Shown: piece after piece, positions 23,946-33,357 of the stretch
Numbering within the stretch: position 1 is the stretch's first letter
Layout of the letters: each line of letters opens with the position of its first letter
Assembly: GCA_029204225.1 (NCBI GenBank)
Contig: CM055098.1
Coordinates: 4,143,607 to 4,207,606, forward strand
Direction: 5' to 3'
Length of the DNA: 64,000 nt
Source: Diphasiastrum complanatum
Taxonomy: Eukaryota; Streptophyta; Lycopodiopsida; Lycopodiales; Lycopodiaceae
Program-made: the position numbers and the translations under genes
The notes under the pieces: generated by a model
Seen by the model: the letters and a program-made list of their open reading frames with translations, nothing else
What the model was told of the DNA's origin: nothing
Database searches by the model: none

Positions 23946-26728
23946 TTTATTAATGTCTTTTAGGTACCAAAAGGTACATAAGACTGATAAAATCGCAAGT
24001 ATGATATCATCCAATGGAGCATAAATGTCTTTAAGTTGCTATGCAGAACTAAACAAAACTAAAGAAACTAGTGTCACCTAGCTACCCAAAGAGAGAGAGA
24101 GAGAGAGAGAGAGCTTTATTAATGTCTTTTCCATGCCAAAAGGCATATAAGAGAGAGAGAGAGAGAGAGACCGCGGGGGGGGCGTGTTGCAAGCATAGTT
24201 ATAGCATAATACATATACAAAGCATAGTTATAGCATAATATATATACGATATTACTCACAAGACTCAAGTTTGAAGTTTGTTCAACTTTGAACTTTGAAG
24301 TTACTATTGTCTACTTACTAAACCCTAAAATCTTTAACCCTGTGGCCTGCAATGTATTCACAAGTGACAAATCAATGATCAAAATTCAAAATTCAAAATC
24401 CATCTTCTTGAAATTCATTCTTTATCAATTGCAATTTCTGCTTGAGCCTTGATCCTGATTCATTATATTGTTTTTCTTTGGCAATCCTTGAAATGTGTTG
24501 CTCAAGCAACAAGTAGCTAGACATGGTTCCCATTTTCCAAACTCCAGCCACTAACAGATGAATTCAGCATCTTCTACAACTTATACAGCTACTGGTGTTA
24601 TGTTCCAATTTTTTAGCATTTTCTTCATATATGATATTTTTAGTTGTTTCTACTTATCTAGCATCATCACTTCCCTTGAAAAACACTAAGAACAATGTCT
24701 TTTCGTCTAGATGGATGCGGGCCATGTGTTCACATTGTCATTTTATGGAATATAGTTTAAGGCCTTGGTCCATCCTTTACTAATTGGCATTTATTGGTGA
24801 CATTCATGAGTCATATGGCCATTATTGAGCCTTTGGTGGCCTAACTTGCATACCCTAGGGCCTCATAAAGTATAAATAGGGATGTAAGCCTCATTACTAA
24901 TGGTTGGTAATTTGGACACTGGTTGCTTGGTTTTAAGAGTAGCTTGCTATTCAAACAGGATACATTTGGTATAGCTTCTATTTACGATTCAATATTCTTA
25001 TGGAATTCACTATTTGATGATTGTTCTATATTCATTTTGTATTTGAATTTGTATTTGTATTTGCAACATTAAGTTGCTTGGTTTTGAGAGTAGCTAGTTA
25101 ATCAAACAGGATACTTTTTGGTATAGTTTCTATTTACAATTCAATATTCTTATAGAATTCACAATTTGATGATTGCTCTATACTCGGTTTGTCTTTGCAT
25201 TTGCAATTTTCTCTCATTTTGCACTCTCTTGTGATGTTTGGCTTGTGATCATAGAGGATTGTATGATTCCAAAGTCACATAATGCATTAATCTTCATGCA
25301 CACGTGACTTGATTGAAACTGAGATGATTACATACATGGTGATTTCAAAATTCATATTCATGACCACATGAGAATTAGACCATCTAGCAAAAAATATATC
25401 CGTTGTATCGAGACATACAAGGCCATAGATATTGAAACAAAGAGATAAATTTACATAAACAATAGTTAAGCATTTCCTTGATACCTCTTGAAGGCAAAGA
25501 ATGTCAGCTTTGTAAGCAAGGATCTCCCTCAACAGATTTTGACGCCGGTATGTCCAGGAAAGAGCCCAGGGAGGGCAGTAACTATACATATCGCTAGTGG
25601 CATAAAGATCAGCTAAAACATTATATGACAACAGTGTGAAAGTCCCAGAAACTGCAACACGAGCATCAACGTCGGCATCCAATGATGCTAGTCCATCCAA
25701 AGAATTCACTGGAATCATTCGCCGTGGTGTGGGTGAAGGTGCTGGAATGACACGTGAAGTAAGCAAGGTGCTTGGTGGCCCAATGGCCATCCCTGTAGTA
25801 GCAGATACTGCCACGCATTCGAGCTTCAAAGCATGTCCCACATCTTCAGTAGTTGGAGTATAAATTTTACCTCGACCAACTTCGTACCACGTTTCTCCAT
25901 TGCCCTGTTCCGATAATCGTGTAGAACCTGCATAGATTGAACCATTGCCAAAACCACCAGCTGTGGCTGCCCCAGCAACAGCACTAGAACCACTAGATCC
26001 AAGTATTGTTGGGCCTGTGCTAGAGAATCTGCCGAAGAGTTCATCTTCCTCTGTTCCATTCTCTCGGATAGCATTTGAAGCACGAGCATGCATGGAACGA
26101 TGGTGCCGCCAAGCATCTGCAAAACATTTTGTGGAACAGTGATAACTTTTGCTGACGGGAAGCTTTGCCTTCAGACAACCGAGGCACTGTAACGTTGCAG
26201 GTTCTGACGGATGCACGCTACAGATTGCTAATCTTTTGTCACTCTGTATCCGATACCTGCAAATCATAGTCGTCAGGTGCCACAGTCAAACTACTACAAC
26301 ATACAACACATGACGTGACTGTTCCGAACAAGAAACCCTAAAAGAAAACTAGCAGATAAATGACACTGACATCAACTTCTACATAATGTTGCTAAGCACC
26401 TTAATCTCGACAAAGACTTGCATGTCCATTACACTGTAGGTAGTAGCCTGAAGAGGAAAAAAGTTGAATAGAAACAAAACGACGCTAGGGCAACTTCTGG
26501 AATATTTGCCACCTCCATTAAGGAGAGGAACAGTCAAAACGCATAATAGATTTCACAGCTCACTACTCACCATCTACATCTTAAAAAGTAACCATCGATG
26601 GGGGAGGATTCTGGGACATCATCCGTGGTGATAGTGTTATCTGGACAGCGTAGCAGCACGTATGGACACAGTTCACAACCCACAATCGGAATATCGGAAG
26701 GCAGATGCACCCGCAGCACGCTCAGCAT
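13846..26728 (-). CDS. CCR4: CCR4-type poly(A) deadenylase, seven exons, 3' part not in window
   Basis: Plant CCR4 is the exonuclease subunit of the CCR4-NOT complex and shortens mRNA poly(A) tails. Seven exons read in phase: 26571-26728, 25485-26256, 20908-20994, 20428-20511, 20217-20303, 20037-20132 and 13846-13899. All introns are GT-AG. The protein starts [19 protein letters not shown]. It then has a Cys/His-rich zinc-finger region ([31 protein letters not shown]), which in plant CCR4 binds CAF1. The exonuclease-endonuclease-phosphatase domain starts at [14 protein letters not shown] and includes the metal-binding Glu in ILCLQE. The last exon ends ELKDVKLWQ. The GDFNS and SDH motifs that complete the active site are missing: either the gene continues past the left edge through an intron over 13.8 kb, or it is truncated by the transposons. 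Introns 2 (4.5 kb) and 6 (6.1 kb) hold transposon DNA. Confidence 0.93.
13900..17430. other. CCR4 intron 6, left part: no gene recognised
   Basis: AT-rich sequence with only short, unrecognised open frames. A run of TTTCCCAAG-like words at about 14720-14940 is the only local pattern seen. Confidence 0.5.
17437..18363 (+). pseudogene. Internally deleted copia pol (integrase joined to RNase H)
   Basis: It begins with the copia pre-integrase and integrase region: [29 protein letters not shown] (usual HSDICGPM, first catalytic Asp replaced by Ala), [11 protein letters not shown] and [11 protein letters not shown] with the second Asp. After about 17930 it jumps to RNase H ([20 protein letters not shown]) and ends with [18 protein letters not shown]. 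The whole reverse transcriptase is missing. A polypurine run, AAGGGGG, follows at about 18363. It sits in CCR4 intron 6 on the opposite strand to CCR4. Confidence 0.88.
18370..20030. other. CCR4 intron 6, right part: no gene recognised
   Basis: No coding match seen. The segment 18420-18680 repeats TTTCGAT and ATTTCGA words. It may include the 3' LTR of the copia piece to its left, but no ends are clear. Confidence 0.4.
20037..20132 (-). CDS. CCR4: CCR4 exon 6
   Basis: 96 nt, phase 0, GGTGCAG|GATAAT to TGCGTG|GTAGGC. It codes for [14 protein letters not shown] and, at the end, GKCQLLCV. Confidence 0.92.
20217..20303 (-). CDS. CCR4: CCR4 exon 5
   Basis: 87 nt, phase 0, TTGAAG|GTTGAG to CTCAAG|GTTCGT. 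It codes for [20 protein letters not shown] and eight more residues plus a final Lys. Confidence 0.92.
20428..20511 (-). CDS. CCR4: CCR4 exon 4
   Basis: 84 nt, phase 0, TGTGCAG|CTTTAT to TACGAG|GTATGT. It codes for [20 protein letters not shown], the strongly conserved GCATFF block. Confidence 0.93.
20908..20994 (-). CDS. CCR4: CCR4 exon 3
   Basis: 87 nt, phase 0 at both ends, TTTCAG|GTGCAA to GTTGAG|GTGCCA. It codes for [20 protein letters not shown] and the following YKKKTVE, conserved in CCR4. Intron 2 before it is 4490 bp. Confidence 0.93.
21753..21935 (+). pseudogene. Short acidic/basic exon, possible transposase tail
   Basis: A CTTCTGCAG acceptor is followed by an open exon that starts [14 protein letters not shown], continues [15 protein letters not shown] and ends [10 protein letters not shown] with a TAG. 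It lies inside CCR4 intron 2 on the opposite strand. The acidic stretch followed by a basic end resembles tails of plant transposases, but no diagnostic motif is present, so this is only a suggestion. Confidence 0.3.
22393..22466. repeat. (GA)n microsatellite, 74 bp
   Basis: Uninterrupted GA repeat. On the minus strand it is a (TC)n tract directly following TATTAATACA, so it looks like the tail of the retroposon to its right. Confidence 0.95.
22467..23853 (-). mobile_element. Possible non-LTR retroposon with (TC)n tail
   Basis: Read on the minus strand, the unit begins near a GC-rich GCGCGCGTTGGCTAGC stretch (about 23850-23830). It contains a broken open frame with [14 protein letters not shown] near 23525 and [14 protein letters not shown] near 23015. 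It ends ATTAATACATC followed by (TC)n at 22466-22393. SWAD.L is a word I associate with plant LINE ORF1 proteins, but the match is weak. Frames are broken many times. An alternative is unique intron sequence between two unrelated microsatellites. Confidence 0.4.
23854..23942. repeat. (GA)n microsatellite, about 89 bp
   Basis: A pure GA tract bordered on the left by an alternating CGCGCGCGCACGCG. On the minus strand it follows ATTAATAAAGCGC, the tail motif of the short retroposon copy to its right. Confidence 0.95.
23943..24170 (-). mobile_element. Two retroposon 3' ends with hairpin, ATTAATAAAGC and (TC)n tails
   Basis: Two similar units sit side by side. Minus-strand sense of unit 1 (24090-23943): GTACC-TTTT-GGTAC hairpin, AAAAGACATTAATAAAGCGC, then (TC)n. 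Unit 2 (24150-24113): ATGCC-TTTT-GGCAT hairpin, AAAAGACATTAATAAAGC, then (TC)n at 24112-24091. The two hairpins have different stem bases but keep pairing and the same loop. Another GA run (24151-24170) flanks unit 2. I infer repeated insertion of one retroposon family with TC-type tails. Confidence 0.5.
24171..24920. other. CCR4 intron 2: no gene recognised
   Basis: A 30-bp near repeat (AAGCATAGTTATAGCATAATA, twice at about 24191-24245) is the only pattern seen; otherwise AT-rich sequence. Confidence 0.5.
24923..25215. repeat. Tandem duplication, period 151 bp
   Basis: TTGCTTGGTTTT begins at 24923 and again at 25074. The following text (AAACAGGATAC, GGTATAG, TTCTATTTAC, TTCAATATTCTTAT) repeats in the same order with scattered differences. 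Both copies lie in CCR4 intron 2. Confidence 0.85.
25485..26256 (-). CDS. CCR4: CCR4 exon 2
   Basis: 772 nt from TTTGCAG|GTATCGG to CAAGAG|GTATCA. It carries the zinc-finger region, a variable Ser/Gly/Ala linker and the start of the catalytic domain, with Asn of SYNVLAD and Glu of CLQE. Exons 1 and 2 together are 930 nt, so the next exon starts in phase 0. Confidence 0.95.
26571..26728 (-). CDS. CCR4: CCR4 exon 1
   Basis: 158 nt from the ATG at 26728. It codes for the N-terminus ([20 protein letters not shown]) and ends at TG|GTGAGT, phase 2. The ATG is chosen because the protein from it matches the start of plant CCR4a/b as I know it. Confidence 0.92.
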
Positions 26729-27800
26729 GCTTCCTTCTGCAGCAAAAACGAGCCCTTCTCTTTACAAACTAGACCTAGCGAGCCAACGTTTGGAAGAATC
26801 AAACAGCCAATATAAGTGTAAGCAGATGAGCCTCTTGGCAGATCCGCCATCAGCTACCCGCCTTCCCCGCCAGCCTTGCCTTTTACCGCCTCAAGCTCTA
26901 ATATTCTGTGTCTAAAATGGTAACTTCCCACAGCATTATGTATCTTCCTCTTCAACCTGCTTTCCGATGACTGGCTCCGCCCATCAATGGCATCTTCGCA
27001 AACTTAAATCACATCACAACCACAACAAAGCTCTGCGTCGTCGCCTCCACCAAGCGCCCATTTCCAACTACTTGCATGCCTCATCACCCTTCTTCCCCCA
27101 GCTTGCGATCCTCACATCTACCCAACTATTAAGCAGAAAAAAACCCTAGAGATGGCTGACCAAAGCTATTTATTGGGAATAAAAAGAGAAAGGAATGGCC
27201 ATTACTTCTTCCTTACTCTCGCTGTTCATGCTCATGCATGTATGTTGTTTCCAAGCAAGCAGCAAAGCAAAGAGCGTCGATGAGGACAATCCCTTTATAA
27301 AATAATAATAATAATACACTCCAGAGTTGCAAGAGAAAGCGATCGCAGGCACGCACACGGACGGACGGACTACTACTCCATCTACTGCAGCAACAGCAGG
27401 ACGAGAGCGAGAGCGGCGACGAAAGGCATAATAATACCACCGTCTTGTCTTATGAGAATCTATCCCCCCCTCTCTCTCTCAAATGGCCTACCCATGTATA
27501 TTATGTCCACAATATTAATGCATCTTCTTATATGTAGGCATGCATTCCCGGCCATGGCCTCTACTTTTTACTTTTAAACTTGACAAAGCTCGGTTTAGAA
27601 ATGCAAAGCTCTTTTAAACACATGCATTTGTCATGAAATTGCACTTATGAGATGTGCTATGGTTTCAAGGTGACCCATGTTGAGGATACATTTTTTTGCC
27701 ATTTAACTCTAAATGTCTTGGATGTTGTGCACATCACACACGTCAATGACTAGGTTTGAATCTAAATATCTCGCCTTCCCCACCTCCACCATCACCATGA
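26729..27800 (-). promoter_or_regulatory. CCR4 upstream region, 5' UTR and promoter by position
   Basis: This is the sequence upstream of the CCR4 ATG. No convincing TATA box is seen. It holds an AAT repeat at about 27298-27315, a triple ACGG run near 27357 and a CT-rich stretch near 27466-27480. Nothing else coding is seen to 27800. Its role is by position only. Confidence 0.35.
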
Positions 27801-27959
27801 CCCTGTGTTTTCGACAAGCACCAAAACGATCAAACCATATACTGATCGATGCAGATCAATTTTTGAGACAATATATTTAATTCTTCAGTCGATTGAAAGA
27901 GGGTACAGCTTCATTCTTCTTGATTTTGTAGCTCATGTGGAAACAGGCATCTCCCTTTC

Positions 27960-28665
27960 CAACAACATCTTTGTGCGGCCAAGGATCTCATCCATCCACC
28001 TGTGCGAGCTTCTTTGCCTCCCTTTGAGAGTCTCCTGACTCATTTTCAAACGTATCTTTTGGAGAAGTTTCACTTACATGCTTTCACCCAGCTTCTCAAC
28101 GATTCACCTTTTGACGAGACTTGAGCTCGCCTTTTGTCTTGTAGAGGCCCAGGTGCTGGTGCTTGGCTTGTTGCGCGCCCTATTGTTCCACTCTTGCGCC
28201 TTTCTTCAGAGTTCTTTGTCACCGCTCTTCGAGTTAGATTGGGTCTCCCTCACTTTATTCCTTTTGCCTTGGAAACATATGGGTGCCTGCATAAGAAATT
28301 TGATGATTTTCTATCAACTTGTGCTTGTTTTGCAATGAAGCTCCAAGGACATGGTGCCTCACCTTTATCTATCATTACGTCCTATTATCATCAACGAGTT
28401 TATACCACTTTACAATGCACTCAAGCACTTCGACATGCCGTAGTTGCAGGAACGGCTGCTTCATAGCTTCCTACACTACCTAAACTTCCAACTATCTTAG
28501 CTAGTGACTTACATCAAGCAGTAGGCTTTCAATAGCTACTTTCCGATATTGTTGCTTTGTTATAGTTCATGTAGAGTATCTCAATTCGCCCTATGGTCTT
28601 TATGCTTTCTACATTCATTCCTTTGTACTCCGATGGGTTTTCTCATCTTTTATTAACAAAACCAA
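27960..28665 (+). pseudogene. LINE-like ORF C-terminal fragment, copy 1
   Basis: An uninterrupted frame from about 28134 to 28466 reads CRGPGAGAWLVARP, SSEFFVTALRVRLGLPH, then FIPFALETYGCLHKKFDDFL and SYYHQRVYTTLQCTQALR. I recall this order, a GPGAGAWL block then a Tyr/Gln-rich ..YRQRISVALQRAQA block, from the C-terminal part of LINE-type proteins in plants. The residues between RVRLGLPH and FIPFALE are far fewer than in the family, so the middle is deleted. The copy ends near 28665 with a GATG/CATC hairpin and ATTAACAA. A second copy is at 51900-52530. Confidence 0.55.
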
Positions 28666-28799
28666 GAAGTTTCTTCTTTTAAAATGGAGTCCCTAGATGC
28701 ACAAATGAGAAATTCACTTAAGTAAAACTAGTTCCTTAAATAGTATGTAAGAAAATTTATTTTCTACATACCACATAGGAAAACCACAATAACCATCCA

Positions 28800-29318
28800 A
28801 AGCGTAGGCATGTCAAAGTACGAACTCACAACATCAATGAGATTGGCACTTCCAAGAGTGATGATGTTACAACTCCCTAAGATCTTCGCCTGCCTTGAAG
28901 GTTCCGCACACCCCATACCAGTGACGACGCACCGTATCCGCCCATCCATAGGGTCACAACCGACTCACCCCCATGCACTGGAGCTATTGACATAGCCATG
29001 CCTAGTTGAGCCTCCTACGATAATCGGCGTCCCATACCACAAGCCATCACATTCGTCTCTCCCTAGAACACATCTCCTGGCCTGGACATACATCTTGGCT
29101 CATGCACATGCTCTCCATCCACCAACTTCGTGAAAGGAAAGAGAGAAACCCCACCAATATATAGGCATAGCATAGTGGGTCCCATCAAGCACAATCCTGC
29201 AAGCGACACGTGACCACCTAGGATGGTGACGCGTGGCACTCGAACATAACGCCAGCAGACCTGCGTCATGCCCCTTGTGAGGCTGTCATTGAAGGGCGTA
29301 CCATTATGGTACATAACA
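28800..29318 (-). repeat. 3' LTR of the older minus-strand gypsy element
   Basis: The LTR starts TGTTATGTACC at 29318 on the minus strand. It contains TGCCTATATATTGG (a TATA box near 29160) and GGTGGATGGAGAGCATGTGC near 29110, the latter shared with the LTR at 3394. The far end is not resolved. Confidence 0.65.
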
Positions 29319-29336
29319 TCCCCCCCCCCCCTCCCA
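29319..29336 (-). other. Polypurine tract of the older minus-strand gypsy element
   Basis: On the minus strand a GGGAGG followed by a run of about a dozen G and an A directly precedes the LTR start. It is the plus-strand primer site by position and composition. Confidence 0.8.
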
Positions 29337-29344
29337 TAAAAACT

Positions 29345-30377
29345 TCCTTCTATGGAAAAAAACCAAGGAATCTAAGTCTCAAATCGTCTTCCTTCTCCCA
29401 GGTGTCCTCATCATCTGACTTACCTTTCCAACGAATCAGATGTTCAGAAATCAAACAAATTCTCAGCTAATGTCATCGAGTATCCATGATTGTGGTGGCC
29501 TGGATATTGCAGTTTATACAGTTTTCTAGTTTTTTAATGCTAAATCTTGAGCCTTGATACTACACGGTCTACATAGCCTACTCTTAACGTTTTCATGGCA
29601 ATTTTTCCATCAATAATGACTAAATATTACTTTTATGTGCTCTCTTTGGGGATCGACAACTCATTATACTACATTCTACTACAATTCTCTGTAAGCTTGT
29701 TGCGACAATGATCCTATCAGGTTCATGGGGTACGAAAGTAGTCAAATCCTCCAATAGCACTAGATCATCTGTAGGAATCAGCTCATCTTTTTCACCAAGT
29801 CGTTCATTTAAACGACTAACATGGAATACATGATGAACCTTAGTTTCAACAAGGAGTTCTAGTCTATACGCAGCCCTACCAATCTTGTTAAGAACTTTGA
29901 AAGGACCGCTAAAACGTGGAGATAACTTCGGACATTTCTCCGTTCGAAGTGTCTTAGAGTCTTTTGGAATTCTAAGATACACCCAATCACCGATCTCAAA
30001 TTCTTGAGGAGCGCAGCTTCGGTTGGCATAGAATTGGGATCGATCTAATGCTTCCCCTAGCCACCTGCCACATTTCCTACATATCATGCAAGAAATCCGT
30101 TGTAGCTTGCACCTTGAGGCCTTTGAGTCCAAAACATATGCCTCGACATCACCTTTTATTTCTGGCCAATAAAATTCTCTCTTAACAAGGTCAAGTGTCC
30201 TTTGTATACCAGGGTGTCCCACACTAGGGCTATCATGGCACTCGTGCAGGATTTGGGCCCTAATGTCCGCAATATCCGGCACACAAACTTTTCCTCTTCA
30301 AAAAAGTAAACCATTCCGAATGGAATAAACATCAAGTATATTCTCTTCGCGAGATTTTTTGGAATTCTGCTTTCCAA
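29345..30377 (-). pseudogene. Older minus-strand gypsy: integrase (core deleted) and chromodomain
   Basis: The minus strand reads HECHDSPSVGHPGIQRTLDL, then WPEIKGDVEAYVLDSKA. It then passes, after loss of the catalytic core, to SQFYANRSCAPQEFEIGDWV, PRFSGPFKVLNKIGR and VHHVFHVSRLNERL. A chromodomain (EHLIRWKGKSDDEDTWEKED) is read at about 29380-29440. DDE residues are gone. The sequence is close to the older plus-strand element at 10586-12023 (ILHECH.SPSVGHPGIQRTLDLVK in both). Confidence 0.88.
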
Positions 30378-30479
30378 GATTATTTTTCACAATAGAGCTT
30401 CATGCCCCTACTTATTGCCAAATACGACCGAAAAACTCATTGGTCCGACAAAGATCTCGTAGAGAAAAATACAACTCGG

Positions 30480-30803
30480 ATTGGAACTCAGCAAAGCATA
30501 ACTAATTAGCCTCTCCAATCCGACTCAAAGCATCAGTGACACAATTCGACGTACCTCGATGGTACTTAATGTCAAATTTGAACTCCTGAATGAGTTCTGA
30601 CCAATGGGCCTTACGACCCCTAAGGTTCGAGGCATCACAGATATACTTAAAAGACTATTGATCTGTCTTAACCATGAATTTAGATCCGTACAAATAATGT
30701 CTTGAGATCTTTATCACATGGATGACAGCAAAAAGTTCCTTCTCATAAGTAGAATATCTACTTTGATATGGTCCAACTTCTTGCTTTCGAAAGCCACAGG
30801 TCT
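30480..30803 (-). pseudogene. Older minus-strand gypsy: RNase H, cut by copy 1b
   Basis: The minus strand reads RPVAFESKKLDHI at its start and SDALSRIGEA-like sequence at its end, with HWSELIQEFKFDIKYHRGTS between. It ends at 30803, exactly where copy 1b begins, and its upstream half resumes at 36473 (FLVEMDASDYAVGAVLV). A small indel shifts the frame at the junction. A stop also lies inside the TDQ block. Confidence 0.85.
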
Positions 30804-31161
30804 TGTAATAGATCTTAACACCACAGTAGGGCAAACACTAACTGATCCACCCAACCTTGCCTACCCCTGATATAGAGTAAGCCCCTCCTAGCCCAATGTG
30901 AGGACTGGTAGCATGCAACTGCCAAGTGTTGGCCACTTGTCACTGGCGTGGCCGACTGCATGTTGAGACCCAACTGAGGGGCCCTATTCTGCTGACAGGG
31001 TCCCTAGATTGTGTTAGGCCCGCCATGGCTATGGACCGTGCTGGGGCACACTACTCACATTGTCTTGCCCTATTGGTCATGTATGCTGGACACGACCCTG
31101 ACTGTGGTATCTGACCTATCTGTGTTCTCTAGGGTTCGGCACTGGTTACGAGCTCGTAACA
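30804..31161 (-). repeat. 3' LTR of gypsy copy 1b
   Basis: 358 bp, TGTTACGAGC to GATCTATTACA on the minus strand, the same length and ends as the LTRs of copy 1a. Confidence 0.94.
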
Positions 31162-31171
31162 CTCCAATCCC

Positions 31172-32540
31172 TTAAGAATCGTCTTGGTCGTCTAAGACAA
31201 AGTATGGAAAAATCTTGCGAAGGATGCTACCTCTTTCCCAAGTGGCATTCTCAACAGGTTGATCATTCCACTTAACCATATATTCTCGGTATAGAGTATG
31301 ATGAGTATGCGTCTCTCTACTATCAAGAATCTCCTCTGGTTCATGTGGAGGTTGTTGAGGATCCAATGGGAGAACTAGAACATTGTCTGTCCCCTACCAA
31401 ATTTTCTGATCTGGCTAAGGCTTTTCATAACTGACTTACATGAAAGACTGAAAAAACTTTACTGCTGTGTGGGAGTTCTAGTTCATAGGTGACCTCGCCT
31501 AGTCTCCTACTGATGGTAAAAGGACCACAATACCTTGGAGACAACTTAGCACACACTCCTGATTTGAGGGTTTTAGAGTCGAGTGGGACTCTCAAGTAGA
31601 CTTTCTCACCAGCGGAGGACTGCACATCCCGTCTGTGCGGGTCTGCATAATGCTTGGCTTGATCCTGGGACTGCCTGATGCTACGCTTAGCATGTTCTAT
31701 CATCTGGTTCAGGTCCTCTAAAAAGTTTATGGTTGCTTCAACTTTTTCTTGTTTAAACCCTACAGCTGTGGGTGAGCGTGGCTGAAAACCGTACATCAGC
31801 ATAAATGGGTTGTATCCCATAGCTGAATGTTTGGTACTGTTGTAAGAAACTCTAATATTGAGAGATACTCCTCCCAATTAGTCTGCTTCTTGCTCACGTA
31901 TGCACGAAGCATATCCTCCACCACCTAATTTACCCTCTCTGTTTGACCGTCCGTCTGTGGATGGTCGATGGTACTCATATTAAGTTTAGTATGGAGATGA
32001 TAGAATACTACCCTCCAAAAATTTCCAGTAAACTTACTTTCCCAGTCGCTGACTATGCCGGAAGGTAGACCGTACAACCTAAATAGCCCGTCTACAAACA
32101 ACCTCGCTAACTCTGAAGCTCTAACGGTTGTTTTGGTTGGATTGAAAATGAGCCATTTTGGTCAGACGATCAATTGTGACCCATATAGCGTCATTACTCT
32201 TTTGGGTTTTAGGCAGACCTACTATAAAATCCATGGAGATACTCTCCCATTTACCAGCTAGTATTTTTAAGGGCTGCAACAACCATCCTGCCTTTAAACG
32301 CCCTACTTTGTTTACTTGATATTTCTGGCAACTGGTTACATACTGTTGGTCGTCCTTTTTCATACTGGGCCAGAAAAATTGCCTACAAAGAAGCTCATAG
32401 GTCTTCTATATGTCTGGGTGTCCCACACTAATATCGTCATGACATATAATCCTCTGAATTGGGGACACATACTCTATCTCTATAGAGCAAGTACTCATTC
32501 CGAATGGAATATTGTTTCCATTTGAATCCTTGAGTCAACA
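31172..32540 (-). pseudogene. Integrase and chromodomain of gypsy copy 1b
   Basis: Minus-strand frames give KKDDQQYVTSCQKYQVNK, SMDFIVGLPKTQKSNDAIW (first Asp), then a broken core, SYNSTKHSAMGYNPFMLMYG, GEKVYLRVPLDSKTLKS, HVSQL, and the chromodomain YMVKWNDQPVENATWE ending at 31172. Several frameshifts and stops occur between 31877 and 32121. It helps to date events: NDAIW is intact here where copy 1a has a deletion. Confidence 0.88.
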
Positions 32541-33340
32541 GACCCTCAGCTATTGGGGTTTGCTTGGGTAATACAAGCTCAGAATCCTCAACCTCATCTG
32601 ACGACGTATACTCGGACTCATCATCATCATCCTCAACGGAAGCTGCCGTATTCTTGGAGGAACTGGCACCAGCCCCGGGACTGGTTCTGGAGTCTGTAAC
32701 TGTTTGCTCTGGACTGAGTTCCAGATAGTAGAGAAGAATGCATCATGCTGGCACTTCCCTCTCAAGGACTCGAGTAACTCATTACGAATTTGAGTAAAAC
32801 TCAGCTCGTTTATCATAGGCATTCTGGTAAGGGCATCTGCTATTGTATTGAATCTCCCCCGTCTATATCTGATAGACATATCAAACTCTTGCATCAACTC
32901 TGCCCAACGAGCTTTCCGACCTCTAAGCTCAGGTTGATTGCAAAGGTATCTGAGACTTTCATGGTTTGTCAGGACCTCAAAGTTGGCACCGTACAAATAA
33001 TGCCTCCAAGTCATAAGGGCATGGACCATAGAAAAGAGTTCCTTTCATAGGCATTGTACATAGTCTGAACTGGCTCAAGTTTCTTACTCTCGAACGCAAC
33101 TGGTCGTCCACTAAGAGTTAGCACAGCACCAACTACAAAGTCGCTAGCATCTGTTTCGACGACAAATGGCTGATTGGGGTCGACGACTTTTAGAACTGGT
33201 GTTGTAACTAAGGCTGATTTGAGAGCATCAAAGCTCTCCTGCTGCGCGGACTCCCAAATGAATTCCTTTCTCTTCCCCTTAAGAAGATTTGTCATGGGAA
33301 CTGCATAGTGAACTACTGGTCTGAATTTGGCCTTTCCCAA
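32541..33340 (-). pseudogene. RNase H of gypsy copy 1b, reverse transcriptase core missing
   Basis: The frame starts in the first line of the reverse transcriptase (LGKAKFRPVV) and passes straight to [19 protein letters not shown] of the connection domain. The palm with its LDD pair is absent. RNase H then follows: VVETDASDFVVGAVLTLSGR, YEKELF-like text broken by a shift near 33040, VLTNHESLRYL (Asp to Asn), and RRGRFNTIADALTRMPM. Confidence 0.88.
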
Positions 33341-33357
33341 GATAATCTGTTAACTAC

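Noticed and set aside
23748-24024. Open frames with long Ser-Leu or Arg-Glu repeats
   Set aside because: Translations of the GA/TC microsatellite in two strands, not genes.
24091-24170. CRISPR-like or phage attachment repeats
   Set aside because: The repeats are microsatellite and retroposon tails in a plant nuclear context; no spacer structure or cas genes.
27170-27440. Minus-strand ORFs upstream of CCR4 considered as an extra first exon
   Set aside because: Low-complexity Ser/Tyr/Leu text from AAT and CT repeats; the ATG at 26728 already gives the conserved N-terminus.
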